Notes: generated from the sequence alone by a model not told the origin. Numbered from the stretch's first letter, positions 1-11,044 are shown. The stretch is DNA of 64,000 bases from Dermanyssus gallinae (GCA_003439945.1 QVRM01002377.1:1376001-1440000); one strand, 5' to 3'. Program-made: numbers and translations.

Positions 1-110
1 CCTCGACGAATAGGGGGGTGTCCGTAAGGAGATAGACAAGTCGGTTGCGGGCTGAACGATAGAGGCCCAGGACTCGCTTGAGGTTTCTTTTTTGGAGGAG
101 GGTTAAATGC
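1..110 (-). pseudogene. Family A LINE, ORF2 C-terminal fragment
   Basis: Read on the minus strand, this piece gives a peptide with the pattern LKRVLG-x4-SARNRLVYL-x6-LFVEELR. It aligns with the thumb-to-tail part of the family A ORF2 at about 18460-18560, which reads LKRTLG then RNRLVYL. It is the left copy of the sequence that continues intact at 5280-5830, and the window edge cuts it. Toward higher coordinates it ends at about 110, where the 3' end of the R1-like element begins. Confidence 0.75.
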
Positions 111-134
111 AGTTACGCTCTACTGCTACGAGTA

Positions 135-236
135 GGATTTTCCATCTCGAGCTGTGTGGGACTCGACCCCAGCGGATGGATGTTACGCCGCTGAGACCCA
201 TACCCACTAAACGCACCTCCCCCCTTTAAACTTCAC
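135..236 (-). other. R1-like 3' UTR with conserved GAGTCCCACAC motif
   Basis: On the minus strand, downstream of the ORF2 stop, a GGGGGAGG run and TTTAGTGGGTA are followed about 40 bases later by GAGTCCCACAC (154-164). The same order of blocks recurs downstream of the other R1-like fragments in this window. Confidence 0.65.
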
Positions 237-314
237 TCTCTGATGGCCCAGATCTCCATAGAACAGTGCTATCAGGAGAAGTGGCGAGTGCCTTATCGGA
301 TCAATTGGCCGGGG

Positions 315-869
315 TCACTTACGGGTCCCCCACCTGTCAAGCGCACTTTTTTCCAGCCCTTGCAAACCCGTTTGATTCAAAGCTGCGCTTTCTTCAGCCG
401 TGCCGGCCTCAAAAAGATTCTGTCTCTCCGTGCATCTTCTGTGCTTTGTTTTTAGCACTTCCTGTGCTACCTCCGCTCCCAATTCCCATGTTTGGGTCGA
501 ACAAAGGATGTATTCCACGAACCCTTTTATACCATTTCGCGGGAGGTCCTGTACTTCGAGATAGGTAAGTCCCGCTCTGGACCATCTCTCACAAATCTGT
601 CTAATTGCCATGGTTCTGGCCTCTTCCCATACCTGGCACCTGAGGAGTGTGTGTTGTGGGATGTCTTCCACGGCTTCGCTGCAAAAAAGGCATGTTTCTG
701 ATGGGGCCTTCCCTATTCGGTACAGGTATGACAGGAAGTTGGCATGTCGCGTGAGCACCTGCGTTAGGTAGAAAATTAAGTCCCCTCCCGGCCTTGCTAT
801 CCACGCCCGTATGTTTGAGAGCAGTTTGTTTAGACTCTTTCTGGGGGCACCAAAGGGAATGGCGTCCAA
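315..869 (-). pseudogene. R1-like ORF2 C-terminal domain (184 codons open)
   Basis: This is the longest surviving frame of the left R1-like copy. It encodes the region after the RT: a block reading FYLTQVLTRHANFLSYL, then the cysteine/histidine motif C-L-F-C-x8-H-x4-C (residues around 61-78), then an acidic and basic tail ending in KSALDRWGTRK. In R1-group elements this C-terminal zinc motif is thought to contact nucleic acid. The first ATG is arbitrary, since the ORF2 frame should run in from higher coordinates. The duplicate at 6019-6573 differs by one residue (E to K near the zinc motif). Confidence 0.78.
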
Positions 870-1255
870 CTCTGCTTGCCAGTCCTCAATAGTGGCGTTT
901 CAAGGCGCTTGAGGTACGCTGCCTTCAGGTTATTTAGATAGATGAACATCTAAATAACTACGTAAATATAAGCACTCTAATAAAACGTGACATTATTCTT
1001 AATGATATCGAACTATTATTAGTGGCATTGTAGGGTCTTCTTGTAGGATCGCTTCGGGCAGCGCCGTAACAATGAAAGCTAGGTCGTCCGCGTAAGTCAA
1101 CAGCTAGGCCTCGTTAAGGTAATCCTTAATATCTAACGCCCTCTCGGGGCCATTTTCTAGACGACGGGTCCTATAAGTGCATCCTGTGGGACCCCGACAA
1201 TGACACTATACTTTTGCTCCTCTTCAACTAGATTTCGTTCACCCTGGTAAAACAA

Positions 1256-1286
1256 TTGTTTACACCCCGTTATGAGTTAAATAAAA
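1256..1286 (+). repeat. 31-bp dispersed repeat
   Basis: An exact 31-bp sequence starting TTGTTTACACCCC and ending AAATAAAA. It is found here, in the duplicate at 6960-6990, and again at 39574-39604 in unrelated flanks. It could be a short LINE or SINE 3' end. Confidence 0.75.
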
Positions 1287-1301
1287 TGTGTATTAACAAC
1301 A

Positions 1302-1428
<127 letters not shown>

Positions 1429-2012
1429 GGTAAGATAAGATCATTCGGCAGAGATACATGGATATTTCTATCTCATTCCGCATTTCTAAGACTACTTTCC
1501 AGTTCATAGCGTTGCCTATAGGCTGACAAACCTGTTCTATTTCTACATTTAGGGATAAGAACTAGATTTGTCTTCTTTTATTGCCTCGAAAATCTACCTA
1601 AGAAGTTCGTTAGCCAAAATCTAGAAGATCTTTGGCCACAACTTAATAAATAGCTTGAGTATCCCAGGATATACCATCAGGATCAAGCGCCCTCCCAGGC
1701 CGCAGTCGTCCTTTAGAACTTCTTAGTAGTGCCTCTTTAATGTCGATGATGTTTTCATCTGACATGGAGCAGTGTGACACCAATACAAAAAATGAGCAAA
1801 AAAGGCGTTTAGGCACTATGGCTCTAGATTTCAGTGTTTTTTTTTTGCCTGCTACATTTTTAAAAAAATGTTGTCAGACACATATTCAATTATAAGTCCG
1901 CTATTAAACTATTTGACCCTTTCCAGCACGGATATGTGCCGCGACGTTCCACATGCATGCAACTGTTAGAAATGACAAAAGATGGGTCTTGTACATAAAC
2001 GCCAACAAAGAC

Positions 2013-3351
2013 TGCTAATAACACCAAATTCAATAACTTTCCGTATGTCGTCAAGTACGGTCGGGAGGTTCCCGCCCAGAATTCCGTCATGTAAGTACCA
2101 GGCATTAAGGGGGGACTGCAGTGAATCCACCAATTCCTTAATACACAAACAAAAAAGTGGAGGACCCATGGGATCGCCCTGCTGAAGACCTGTCTGCGAT
2201 AGCATAGCGTTGTGGGGCATTACCAGGTGGGATGGTTCTGAACCATAGGCCAGGTTCGTCTGGTGAAACAGTAATGGTGCCCACGACTTGACGGCTCCAA
2301 GCAAATGATCCTTCCGGACGCTATTGAAGGCGTTTCGGAAGTCCAGCTTAACCATCACCGTTGGCAATTTGCGCGATTGCAAAAATGTACGAGCACAGTG
2401 GACTACTACCTCTGTACCCCCCGGGGTAGCGAATCCTAGCTGGTGTTGGCCAAGAGTTGCTGAAATAGCTTCCCTATTATCGTAGCAGCCGATTTTGGCC
2501 GCCAGTCTGCAAACGATTGAGGAACAAGCGATCGGACGTAACGACCCAATTTTTTTTAAATGCAAACATCCTTGCCCCAAAGATGAGCGGTAAAAGACAA
2601 GACGGGGGCGAGCCCCATCTGAGTACATCCACCACTTTCATCGCACTCAGTATCTCTTCCCGTGAGGTTGAAGAAGGCAGTGCGACTGCCGGTGGTGTGG
2701 GCATGGAGAGATCCGTAGGCGCATCTGGATGTTTGGAGCGGTTTGCCTGTCGCTAGCATATCCTGAGAGCTCACCAATCTGGCAGCCCCGGGGATATCGC
2801 CTTCCGACAGCTTGACTTTCACTCGTCTGGGAAGGTCATCCTGGAGGTGGGCCATCATTTTGCGTCCTGATTCCTCGTGTGTCAGATCCCTAAGCCTTAA
2901 TCCCGACGAAAAGTCGCGTAAGTTCTTCCTGATTAGAATAGACAGGGATTGAGCATCCTTTCTGGCCCTAGGGAGTCGCAGCACGACCGGAGCGAAGAAG
3001 AACAAGGAGTACCAGGCGGAGAGGTCGTTGTCCTGCGACATTTAGGAAGACCTTAGTGAGCTCCTCCGCAACAGTGGACCGCACAGATTTAGGTAAAATG
3101 CGTAACAGTTTGGCATGACGCATGTTTGTCTGGATATCGATGAGTATTGTGTTAACATCAAAGTCTTCTGCCCGAGCCTGGTGGGATGTTGACGGCCTGT
3201 TGACGTTATTGGCGTGTCTGACCGATATATGTCTGGCGACACCCCTCCTCGTGAAGACACTTCTACACACAGGACATGTTGCCCTGTTGGGGTCACCGAC
3301 AACAAAAGCATGATCGGTCTCACTTCCGTTTGGGATCTCGTTGTCTGGCAT
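2013..3351 (-). pseudogene. Family C LINE ORF2: C2H2 finger plus LDD-type reverse transcriptase, 3' truncated
   Basis: Reading down from 3351, the product starts at an ATG overlapping the ORF1 stop (TAATG). Residues 26-46 form a C2H2 finger, C-x2-C-x11-H-x4-H. A linker with LRLPRARKDAQSL and KLSEGDIPGAARL follows, then RT blocks: LDFRNAFNS (first catalytic Asp), GLQQGDPMGP, and WYLHDGILGG. The last would normally read LDDG; here one catalytic Asp is His. Frameshifts near 3000 and 2600 break the frame, and the sequence is cut at 2013 by the duplication boundary, so the C-terminal endonuclease-like part is lost. The QQGDP...YLDD style resembles a broad animal LINE group with N-terminal zinc fingers; I cannot fix the clade. 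Confidence 0.72.
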
Positions 3352-4866
3352 TATGATGTGGAAGCTTTAAGCTTCTCTGCAAATAGAAGGAGGGCCAGGA
3401 GAGGTTTTAGGGCCTCTGCAATCGTCTTCAAAGTTGCCGCCAAATCAGGACTCATGCCCTCTAGCATCCGAGCGACGTCCGTTAAGGCGCCTCCAACGTC
3501 TCTGCGCGGCGTCTTGAGATGGATCTTTCTCTTCGTGATAAATTTAGAAGCGCGCCGCGGCCGAACTTGGCGACTCCTGTATGTCTTGGCTCGATTTTGT
3601 TTGGGTTTTGTAACGGCCGCGGATTAGGAAAAAGCAGCTGAGGCGAGGTGCTTTCTTGCGTGGCGCATATGCCCCTGAGAACTGCTGCGTAGGAAGCTTT
3701 GCTATTGTTAGAACAACCAGTTTGTGAGGTTTCTGCGGCAGTGCCTGTGACGTCAGGACCTTCCGTAATCGATAAACTCGGGTGCGCTGCCTTAACTTGC
3801 TAAAGAACTCTGGCCTCCATGATAATCCTGTTACGCTCGCGAATTTAGCCACACGCGGACAAGAAGGCGATCCAGCCGCGTGAGGGCCACCACAGTTTAC
3901 ACATTTCGATTGTTTGGTGCAACTGGACGCCGAATGATCAGATCCTCCACATTTTTTGCACGAAGAGTACACCTTGCGAAGAGTACACCTGTCCGCTAGA
4001 TGCCCCACTCGCTGGAAATTGTAGCACAATTTTGGTTGATCAGGCTCCAGTACGACTGAGTGGATTTTGTACCCCAGGAAAACAGATACAGGCGGTTGGC
4101 GGTCAAACGTCAGGATCACTTTGTTGAGTGGGGTTTTACCAGCGTGTCCTGTGCGGAATAACCGTCGAGCGTGCACCACACCGCAATCTGCTAGCTCTTC
4201 GCGTATCTCGTCGTCTGTAAATGCAACATCGACGCCTTGAATTCTCGCCTTGAATGAGGTTAAGGCCGGGCAGGTCACCGTGACGGGTATCGACCCTATT
4301 GCAGAAAGTTGCGTAAGCTTTCTGGCCGCATCTTCTGAGTTTACCCATACGGATATAGCGGCTTTACTGCTTGATATCTTGCAGTCACGGCTATTGGAAT
4401 GAATAGCCTTACATAACCGCAGTAATGTACCATCAGCAAACTCATTTGAAGCAGGATCTTCGTTTGCTTTTCTTCGAATGACCACTTTAAAGGCGTTGAC
4501 TAGACCGCTAGACGCATCCTCTCTCAGTTTGTCCAACTGACGTTGCTCGCGGGATATAGTCTTCTGCTCATGCTTTGACACCACCAGCGTGAATGGTTTG
4601 TCAGGTTCGTCGCAACCTGTAATCTTTTTTCGCTTACACCCCGGCGCTGAACCTTTTTCTACAATCTCAGACGTTTCGGCACCTCTACTGGGGTCGACTT
4701 GGGATACAACTTGGGATACTTTAGAGGATGCGTCACAAGCCCTGCTGCCGACTGGCTTCGAGACACCGGCTTGGGCCGCGATTGGTGTCTCTTTGGCAAT
4801 TGTGCCCCTGAGCTTGGAGATATCCAAGCTGTCAGGCGGCTTACTGCCGCTGGATTCCCCTGACAT
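3351..4866 (-). pseudogene. Family C LINE ORF1: gag-like protein with zinc knuckles, frameshifted
   Basis: A 440-codon frame opens at 4866 and closes at 3544. A frameshift near 3600-3700 moves the true end to another frame, which continues with a basic stretch and a leucine/alanine-rich tail to a TAA at 3351-3353. The charged N-terminal region is followed by an RNA-binding-like part, then three CCHC-type knuckles at about residues 280-340. The first knuckle has Phe in place of its second Cys (CYNF instead of CYNC). This layout matches Jockey/R1-type ORF1 proteins, which coat LINE RNA. The ATG at 4866 is the first after an A/T-rich leader. The overlap of its stop with the next ATG (TAATG) argues that it belongs with the C2H2-RT frame. 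Confidence 0.75.
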
Positions 4867-4956
4867 TGTCCTAGGCTTTTAAATGCCTTGAGACAAAAAA
4901 TAAATCAAAAACAGAAAATTAAATAATAATATTTAAAAAAAAGAAAGAAAGAAAAA

Positions 4957-5036
4957 GTGCCACTCTTGGGAATTGAACCGAGACTTCACAGCTGGCAGTC
5001 GCAGACGCTACCACCAGGCTACGACAGCTCCGCGAG
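4957..5036 (-). ncRNA. tRNA-like sequence (pseudo-tRNA or SINE head)
   Basis: On the minus strand an A-box-like TAGCCTGGTGGTAGC is followed about 40 bases later by a B-box-like GGTTCAATTCC and then a T-run terminator (TTTTTC). The T-stem is imperfect (two mismatches) and I could not close a convincing acceptor stem, so a working tRNA is unlikely. It sits 90 bp upstream of the family C ORF1 start. Confidence 0.45.
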
Positions 5037-5279
5037 TTTACGCCACATGTAAGCAGTAGCGATCCCCGCCGCAGGTTGGTCACAGCCGTATGACTAGCGA
5101 TGACATCGGCAAATCGAACACAGTTGTCAGAGAGCCCTGAAAGAGTCAGGACCCCCTGAAGAGTAACCAGAGTGCCTCCATGCGTATGGTGTGCACTGTT
5201 CGAACACTCACTATGGAAAGTCTAGATGATTCAATTATCACTACGAAAATCACAGTCAAGCCTCTCGTAATAGTTGATT
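5037..5279. other. Short region without recognisable gene
   Basis: Between the tRNA-like sequence and the family A fragment I see no coding pattern or repeat. Confidence 0.5.
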
Positions 5280-5830
5280 TTATGGGAGCGAACACGAAAC
5301 ACGACCGAACTCCACCGCATCGAACGGCGAAAAAAACCGTTTAATAGAGCTAACTATTATACATCCGCACTGGGAACGAGCTTGGTTATCTAGACTAGCT
5401 AGAGACGGGACTAGGGTACAGGAGGCAGCATGGTATCTACCGCAAGGTAGTTTACAACGTTGACACACACACAAGTCCGAGGGATCGTGGAACCCGGATG
5501 TCGCGCACAGCACGAGGTGGAAAGCATGCACGGCGAACCTAGTCACCACATGGCAGTTAGATCGGTTCGGCCCTTTCCATGCCTGGTTTTGCATTGCTCC
5601 TGTGCTAAAGAAATCCGCATCGATTTTAGCAAACTTGCACTCCCACGGTTTGAGGACGTTGACGTAATTGGAAGATGTGGGCAAGTCGAAACGTCGTCTT
5701 AGCTCCTCGACGAATAGGGGGGTGTCCGTGAGGAGATAGACAAGTCGGTTGCGGGCTGAACGATAGAGGCCCAGGACTCGCTTGAGGTTTCTTTTTTGGA
5801 GGAGGGTTAAATGCAGTTACGCTCTACTGC
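5280..5830 (-). pseudogene. Family A LINE, ORF2 C-terminal fragment with zinc tail
   Basis: The minus-strand frame starts with an LKRVLG...RNRLVYL block (near 5800-5745) and runs through WECKFAKIDADFF and RFAVHAFHLVLC to a cysteine tail C-V-C-x2-C-x3-C-x2-YH-x3-C. It corresponds to 18450-18840 of the most complete copy. From about 5705 upward it is part of the duplicated segment, so this copy shows how the left-edge fragment at 1-110 would continue. Its upstream side abuts the 3' end of the R1-like element at about 5830, meaning that either the R1-like element inserted here or the family A copy is 5' truncated. No stop interrupts the tail until about 5280. Confidence 0.8.
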
Positions 5831-6018
5831 TACGAGTAGGATTTTCCATCTCGAGCTGTGTGGGACTCGACCCCAGCGGATGGATGTTACGCCGCTGAGA
5901 CCCATACCCACTAAACGCACCTCCCCCCTTTAAACTTCACTCTCTGATGGCCCAGATCTCCATAGAACAGTGCTATCAGGAGAAGTGGCGAGTGCCTTAT
6001 CGGATCAATTGGCCGGGG

Positions 6019-6573
6019 TCACTTACGGGTCCCCCACCTGTCAAGCGCACTTTTTTCCAGCCCTTGCAAACCCGTTTGATTCAAAGCTGCGCTTTCTTCA
6101 GCCGTGCCGGCCTCAAAAAGATTCTGTCTCTCCGTGCATCTTCTGTGCTTTGTTTTTAGCACTTCCTGTGCTACCTCCGCTCCCAATTCCCATGTTTGGG
6201 TCGAACAAAGGATGTATTCCACGAACCCTTTTATACCATTTCGCGGGAGGTCCTGTACTTCGAGATAGGTAAGTCCCGCTCTGGACCATCTCTCACAAAT
6301 CTGTCTAATTGCCATGGTTCTGGCCTCTTCCCATACCTGGCACCTGAGGAGTGTGTGTTGTGGGATGTCTTTCACGGCTTCGCTGCAAAAAAGGCATGTT
6401 TCTGATGGGGCCTTCCCTATTCGGTACAGGTATGACAGGAAGTTGGCATGTCGCGTGAGCACCTGCGTTAGGTAGAAAATTAAGTCCCCTCCCGGCCTTG
6501 CTATCCACGCCCGTATGTTTGAGAGCAGTTTGTTTAGACTCTTTCTGGGGGCACCAAAGGGAATGGCGTCCAA
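6019..6573 (-). pseudogene. R1-like ORF2 C-terminal domain, right duplicate
   Basis: A 184-codon open stretch equal to 315-869 except for one E-to-K change beside the C-x2-C-x8-H-x4-C motif. See that entry for domain content. The preserved frame in both copies reflects recent duplication, not selection. Confidence 0.78.
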
Positions 6574-7010
6574 CTCTGCTTGCCAGTCCTCAATAGTGGC
6601 GTTTCAAGGCGCTTGAGGTACGCTGCCTTCAGGTTATTTAGATAGATGAACATCTAAATAACTACGTAAATATAAGCACTCTAATAAAACGTGACATTAT
6701 TCTTAATGATATCGAACTATTATTAGTGGCATTGTAGGGTCTTCTTGTAGGATCGCTTCGGGCAGCGCCGTAACAATGAAAGCTAGGTCGTCCGCGTAAG
6801 TCAACAGCTAGGCCTCGTTAAAGTAATCCTTAATATCTAACGCCCTCTCGGGGCCATTTTCTAGACGACGGGTCCTATAAGTGCATCCTGTGGGACCCCG
6901 ACAATGACACTATACTTTTGCTCCTCTTCAACTAGATTTCGTTCACCCTGGTAAAACAATTGTTTACACCCCGTTATGAGTTAAATAAAATGTGTATTAA
7001 CAACAATATG

Positions 7011-7015
7011 TATAT

Positions 7016-7049
<34 letters not shown>

Positions 7050-7052
7050 ATA

Positions 7053-7129
<77 letters not shown>
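7011..7129. repeat. (TA)n microsatellite
   Basis: Counterpart of 1307-1426. It has different interruptions (TG and TC steps) and a different length, showing microsatellite change since the duplication. Confidence 0.97.
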
Positions 7130-7713
7130 CTGGTAAGATAAGATCATTCGGCAGAGATACATGGATATTTCTATCTCATTCCGCATTTCTAAGACTACTT
7201 TCCAGTTCATAGCGTTGCCTATAGGCTGACAAACCTGTTCTATTTCTACATTTAGGGATAAGAACTAGATTTGTCTTCTTTTATTGCCTCGAAAATCTAC
7301 CTAAGAAGTTCGTTAGCCAAAATCTAGAAGATCTTTGGCCACAACTTAATAAATAGCTTGAGTATCCCAGGATATACCATCAGGATCAAGCGCCCTCCCA
7401 GGCCGCAGTCGTCCTTTAGAACTTCTTAGTAGTGCCTCTTTAATGTCGATGATGTTTTCATTTGACATGGAGCAGTGTGACACCAATACAAAAAATGAGC
7501 AAAAAAGGCGTTTAGGCACTATGGCTCTAGATTTCAGTGTTTTTTTTGCCTGCTACATTTTTAAAAAAATGTTGTCAGACACATATTCAATTATAAGTCC
7601 GCTATTAAACTATTTGACCCTTTCCAGCACGGATATGTGCCGCGACGTTCTACATGCATGCAACTGTTAGAAATGACAAAAGATGGGTCTTGTACATAAA
7701 CGCCAACAAAGAC

Positions 7714-7899
7714 TTTTATTGTATACACTTCGACCGGAAATATGACCTTGATGGGGTCAATTACAGACGTGTTGTTAACAAGATGAAGACGCTCCAGCTT
7801 GTTCCATATACATACTCCCAAATGGCATGCCGCATTTCTGCACAGCAATTTCGAGTGAAATGCGGGGAAGCTCTTAGTGACGCAAGACTGACTTAGTCT
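7714..7899. other. Unassigned sequence between duplicate edge and family A fragment
   Basis: An 80-codon plus-strand frame crosses the duplicate edge here but has no recognisable motif. I regard it as chance. Confidence 0.4.
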
Positions 7900-8719
7900 G
7901 GAATTCCACAAGGTAGCAGCACATTTTAGAAATTAGTAAAATTAATCTGTGGGCTTAAAGGTTAATTGGGAAAAGACAGTAGCCATGAAATTCCGAAGGG
8001 GCGGCCGTCTGGCCAGGGATGACGTACTTCAAATCAGAGGGAAAGAATTAAAATTTATAAATAAAGTCACATACCTAGGGCTCACCTTAACAACAAGGGG
8101 CAGTAGTTTTCGATCACACATCCAGGAGAGGGTTAGGAAGTCCATTATCGCAGCCGCGGCAATTAGATGCTCACATATGGTTTCGGTCGACGCAGCAGTA
8201 GCTCTTTTTGGGATACAGATAGCACCCATCGCCACATATGGTATTTCACTAATATGGGATAAGGTGGGTGTAGAGGAATTACGTTTAATCGATGGGGTAA
8301 GGTTTTTCTTTCTAAAGAGGGTTTTACGCTTTTAAATGCATGCAGAAATAGCTGCTGACAGAGGAGCTACAAAAAAAAAATGGAATCTGAAGAAAACGTG
8401 CGCCTTTGACTTTTAGATGCGAAACTGGCAAACCAAAATTTGCGAGGTAGACATAAGAATGTATGGGATAGCAGCAATGAGAATCACTGGGTGGGGGGCT
8501 AGCGGGGTGAAAAATCGCGATTTAACAACGGCCTTTGCAGCCCACGGATTTCATTACGTTTTATGCAACGTGGAGGGCTTCCATGATCCACAAGACGAAT
8601 GTCGATGCAAATAATGCTGGAGTAAATGTGATAAATACCACGCCGCGGTTTGTCCGGCGGTCCGGTTCATTGCAGAACTGGCAAACGCTAGATCGATTGT
8701 TGTGTGGAAAACTGTGATG
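7900..8719 (+). pseudogene. Family A LINE, RT C-terminal half with zinc tail
   Basis: The first part (7949-8335) encodes the RT palm end and thumb: VNWEKTVAMKFRRGGRLA, then YLGLTLTTRGSSFRSHI, then an FLKRVL block. In-frame stops follow at 8333 and later. The same frame resumes at 8417 with AAHGFHYVLC and ends with a C-x-C...C-x3-C-x2-YH-x3-C tail that contains one TAA, with a final stop near 8717. The catalytic YADD block should lie just upstream and is absent. AATAAA motifs at about 8755-8770 probably mark the 3' end. The family match is firm from the shared block order with 18100-18868. Confidence 0.82.
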
Positions 8720-9079
8720 TAAGATAAACACACTTAATCAGCCCGGGTGTTATTAAATAAATAATAAATTTATTCTGTGTTTGTATTCCTGCTAATTCCG
8801 CTGTTTCATCACAAAGGACCCGAAGGTGTATTACTTGTATATATAACGTGGCGATACTGCTATTCAATGGAACTCCGTGGAATGACATCGTAATTGTAAT
8901 TATTTAAAATGTATTTCGGTCGTTTAGTTGCACATAGATTTTTGACGCCGACCCGATTCGGCTACAGTTGAAAGGGGAGTCTCTTCCCGTGGGCAATGGA
9001 CCAATTATCGACGCAGCGTTTCCGCGTTGAATTTCAGCCGATCTTTTGTAGTAAAAACTGCCATGCTCTTCTATAGCCG
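8720..9079. other. No gene seen; A/T-rich spacer
   Basis: Holds the presumed A-rich 3' end of the preceding family A fragment (AATAAATAATAAA). I see nothing else I can support. Confidence 0.5.
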
Positions 9080-9250
9080 ATTTACGCAGCGACTCTGGGT
9101 CCCGGCTCCGCCAGAAAGCTCCTTGTGGTTTTTCCCATTGGGCCTAATGTTTCGAAGGCGATTGGTTGAATGATACTCTTTTGCGTAGCCCGCCTAATGT
9201 GCGGCGGGTTAGTTAGTCCAGGGTGACCCTTATTATATATACGATTATAG
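9080..9250 (-). pseudogene. Family C LINE, C-terminal fragment (PIAFETLG block)
   Basis: The minus strand reads IIQPIAFETLGPMGKTTRS followed by a short FLAE-P-R-V-A stretch. The P-x-A-x-ET-x-G signature is also present at 45380-45420 and, from memory, is typical of the far C-terminus of LDD-type LINEs, possibly part of an endonuclease-like fold. On the upstream side it touches an R1-like fragment (9250-9795), beyond which family C sequence resumes, so the two family C pieces may be one element split by an R1-like insertion. Confidence 0.55.
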
Positions 9251-9795
9251 TATGCGCCGCAGGTACGTGGGGGTTCCCTTCTGCTCGACCGCACTCGTAA
9301 GTGTCGACCAGTTGGTGGTGTTGAATGCATTGCGGACGTTCAAGAATATCAATAGCACGTAGTTCCGTGACCAGAGTGGCCGCCGCTGGGAGCCGCCTGT
9401 ATGACTCGCTCTACGGCATCTAGGGTGGAGCGTCTCCTGCGGAGTCCGTATTGGTTGTTTGAGAGGGCATCCCTTGCATCCAGATCTTTGTTCAAGCGCT
9501 GAGCGAGCACGTTTTAGACTAGTTTCCTTACAGTGTCGAGTAACCATGTGGGGCGGTGCGCTGACGAGCCGGGCGAGGCGTATCAGTACTAGAAGGGCAC
9601 GTTTCCACTGGATGGGGAAGTAATCCGGGATCCGTTCGGGGTCAATGGGAATGAACGATGAAGCTGGTGTAGGCATACGGTTGCTATCCCTGACACCAAG
9701 GTCTCGATGTTTTTTAGAGATCTATGGTAGGCTGGCATGGCAATTTGCAAAGCCATACGAATCCCTATTTCTTCTACGGACGTTGAAAGCAAAGC
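9250..9795 (-). pseudogene. R1-like LINE RT fragment
   Basis: A 143-codon minus-strand frame (9676-9245) contains FPIQWKRALLVLI (the block before the palm) and, at its end, LIFLNVRNAFNTTNW, equivalent to the first RT catalytic block (usually LDVKNAFN). Here the catalytic Asp is Asn (LNVRNAF), so it is dead. Part of the palm after this is missing. It is sandwiched between family C pieces on the same strand, suggesting insertion into a family C element. Confidence 0.65.
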
Positions 9796-10620
9796 TTGTT
9801 ACTACGAGGTCTGCTTAAGCTGAACGTTTAGGATACTCTGAAAATTACTTCGCAAAGTTTCATCAAACGATTGAAGCAGGACCAGTTCGGCATAGGCTTG
9901 TGAGCAACGCAAGATGTACATCAGCCTTGGAGTTGACAAACTCACACAAAACAGGTTGAAAGCTGGGCGAGCATTTAAGGGTTGGGCCGGGAGCATCAGC
10001 GAACAAGGTAAGAGCCCTTGTTAGATAAAGGTAGGCCAATAGAGTCATCGAGAATTGGTGCACCTAGAATTTCGAATTCCTGATCAGGAATCAACCTGGC
10101 AGTTGGCAGGAGATTGCGCACTATTTAAAGCATATGAGGGTTCCATTAAAAGCTGAAGAAAAGTTCGCACTTGGCGTAGTTTAACTTGAGTCCTAAGACC
10201 GCCTCAAACTCCTTTACCTGGGCAATGTCTCTCTGGACGCCGGGGCGTCTCCGGCAAGAGTGCCAGATCGTCCAGAAGCCAAAGTCGAAATTCGCAAGAA
10301 AGGCGTGTTTGAATTTCATAGATAGCAACGCAAAATAGAGCGGGCCACAGGGGCCACCCTTTTGAACACTAGAGCATGACTCCCTGCCAAATTCACGTGC
10401 TTAGAAGCATCCGATATACCAGCGGGTAAAGTCGCGGAAGGTAAGAGCGCACAGCGTTAAGCAGGTGGCCTCGTCTGAGCGTGGTAAAGGCGTTTTTGAC
10501 GTCTGGTTTGACAAGCACCTTATCTGGGGCACTCCTGTTGTGGTCAGCGAATGTCCGTGTTGCATGAACGACCGCTTTTGCACTTCCCCTGATTCCGCAG
10601 CCGAGATAATACATCATAAA
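9796..10620 (-). pseudogene. Family C LINE, RT fragment with LDD core
   Basis: Read downward from 10617: a GIRGSAKAVVHATRTF block, KPDVKNAFTTLRRGHLL (first catalytic block), then across frameshifts PLWPALFC and a catalytic block read as LWLLDDLALL, then AVLGLKLNYAKCELF. Further down, 9996-9802 gives ILRCSQAYAEL and SFDETLRSNFQSILN, a post-RT block that follows the RT in LDD-type LINEs. The order matches the family C copy at 2628-2013 and extends past its truncation. Several frameshifts make it nonfunctional. Confidence 0.68.
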
Positions 10621-11039
10621 TAACTACACCGTAACTTGCTGTGGCCGTATTTTGTGCAGAAACGCAGTAGATCTGCGCCAAAATCTTTTTTCTAAATTGT
10701 TCCTAAATCGTTACTGGTTTCTACCGTATGCGTGGGCTTTAGACAAAGCACAATGCAATAGGTTTTTTGGCTGGGCCAAACTCCTGTAGATTTTTGGGAA
10801 TTTTCAACATACATAGCTTTAAGATGGACTCGAAAAACGTGCCAAAATCCCTGTCTTTTGCTACACGTGCCTGACAATAAGTTATAATGCTGCCTCCTGT
10901 TTCAGTGAGGTGGCTCGTAAAAGTGCGACCAATCTGGACACATGCAAGTGAAATACAATTTGAATGTCAAGGGGCCGCATGTGTAACCCTTAAGTTACGT
11001 TTATCTACAAGTGTTGTAATCGTTTTTATGTGAAAAGTT
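10621..11039. other. No gene seen
   Basis: No convincing frame, repeat or RNA. A/T-rich with scattered stops. Confidence 0.5.
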
Positions 11040-11044
11040 TTGGG

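Larger units (their letters stand above)
5834..7494 (-). mobile_element. R1-like LINE (family B), degenerate, right duplicate
   Basis: This has the same structure as 130-1790: a GRALDPDGI block near 7394-7470, a YADD block near 6755-6800, a C-terminal domain at 6573-6019, and the 3' UTR motif at 5858-5868. It shares the same disabling stops with the left copy, so the damage predates the duplication. Confidence 0.8.
5705..7713. repeat. Direct duplication, right copy
   Basis: Right partner of 1-2012. Beyond 7713 the two copies diverge completely: the left continues into a family C element, the right into unrelated sequence and then a family A fragment. Confidence 0.93.

Noticed and set aside
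243..568. Plus-strand frames within the R1-like copy
   Set aside because: Antisense shadows of the minus-strand R1-like C-terminal domain and its 3' UTR, repeated identically at 5947-6272.
315..869. Possible host gene because the frame is conserved in two copies
   Set aside because: The duplication is recent, so conservation carries no selective information. The motif content is LINE-derived.
4957..5036. Functional tRNA gene
   Set aside because: T-stem mismatches and no convincing acceptor stem. Kept only as tRNA-like.
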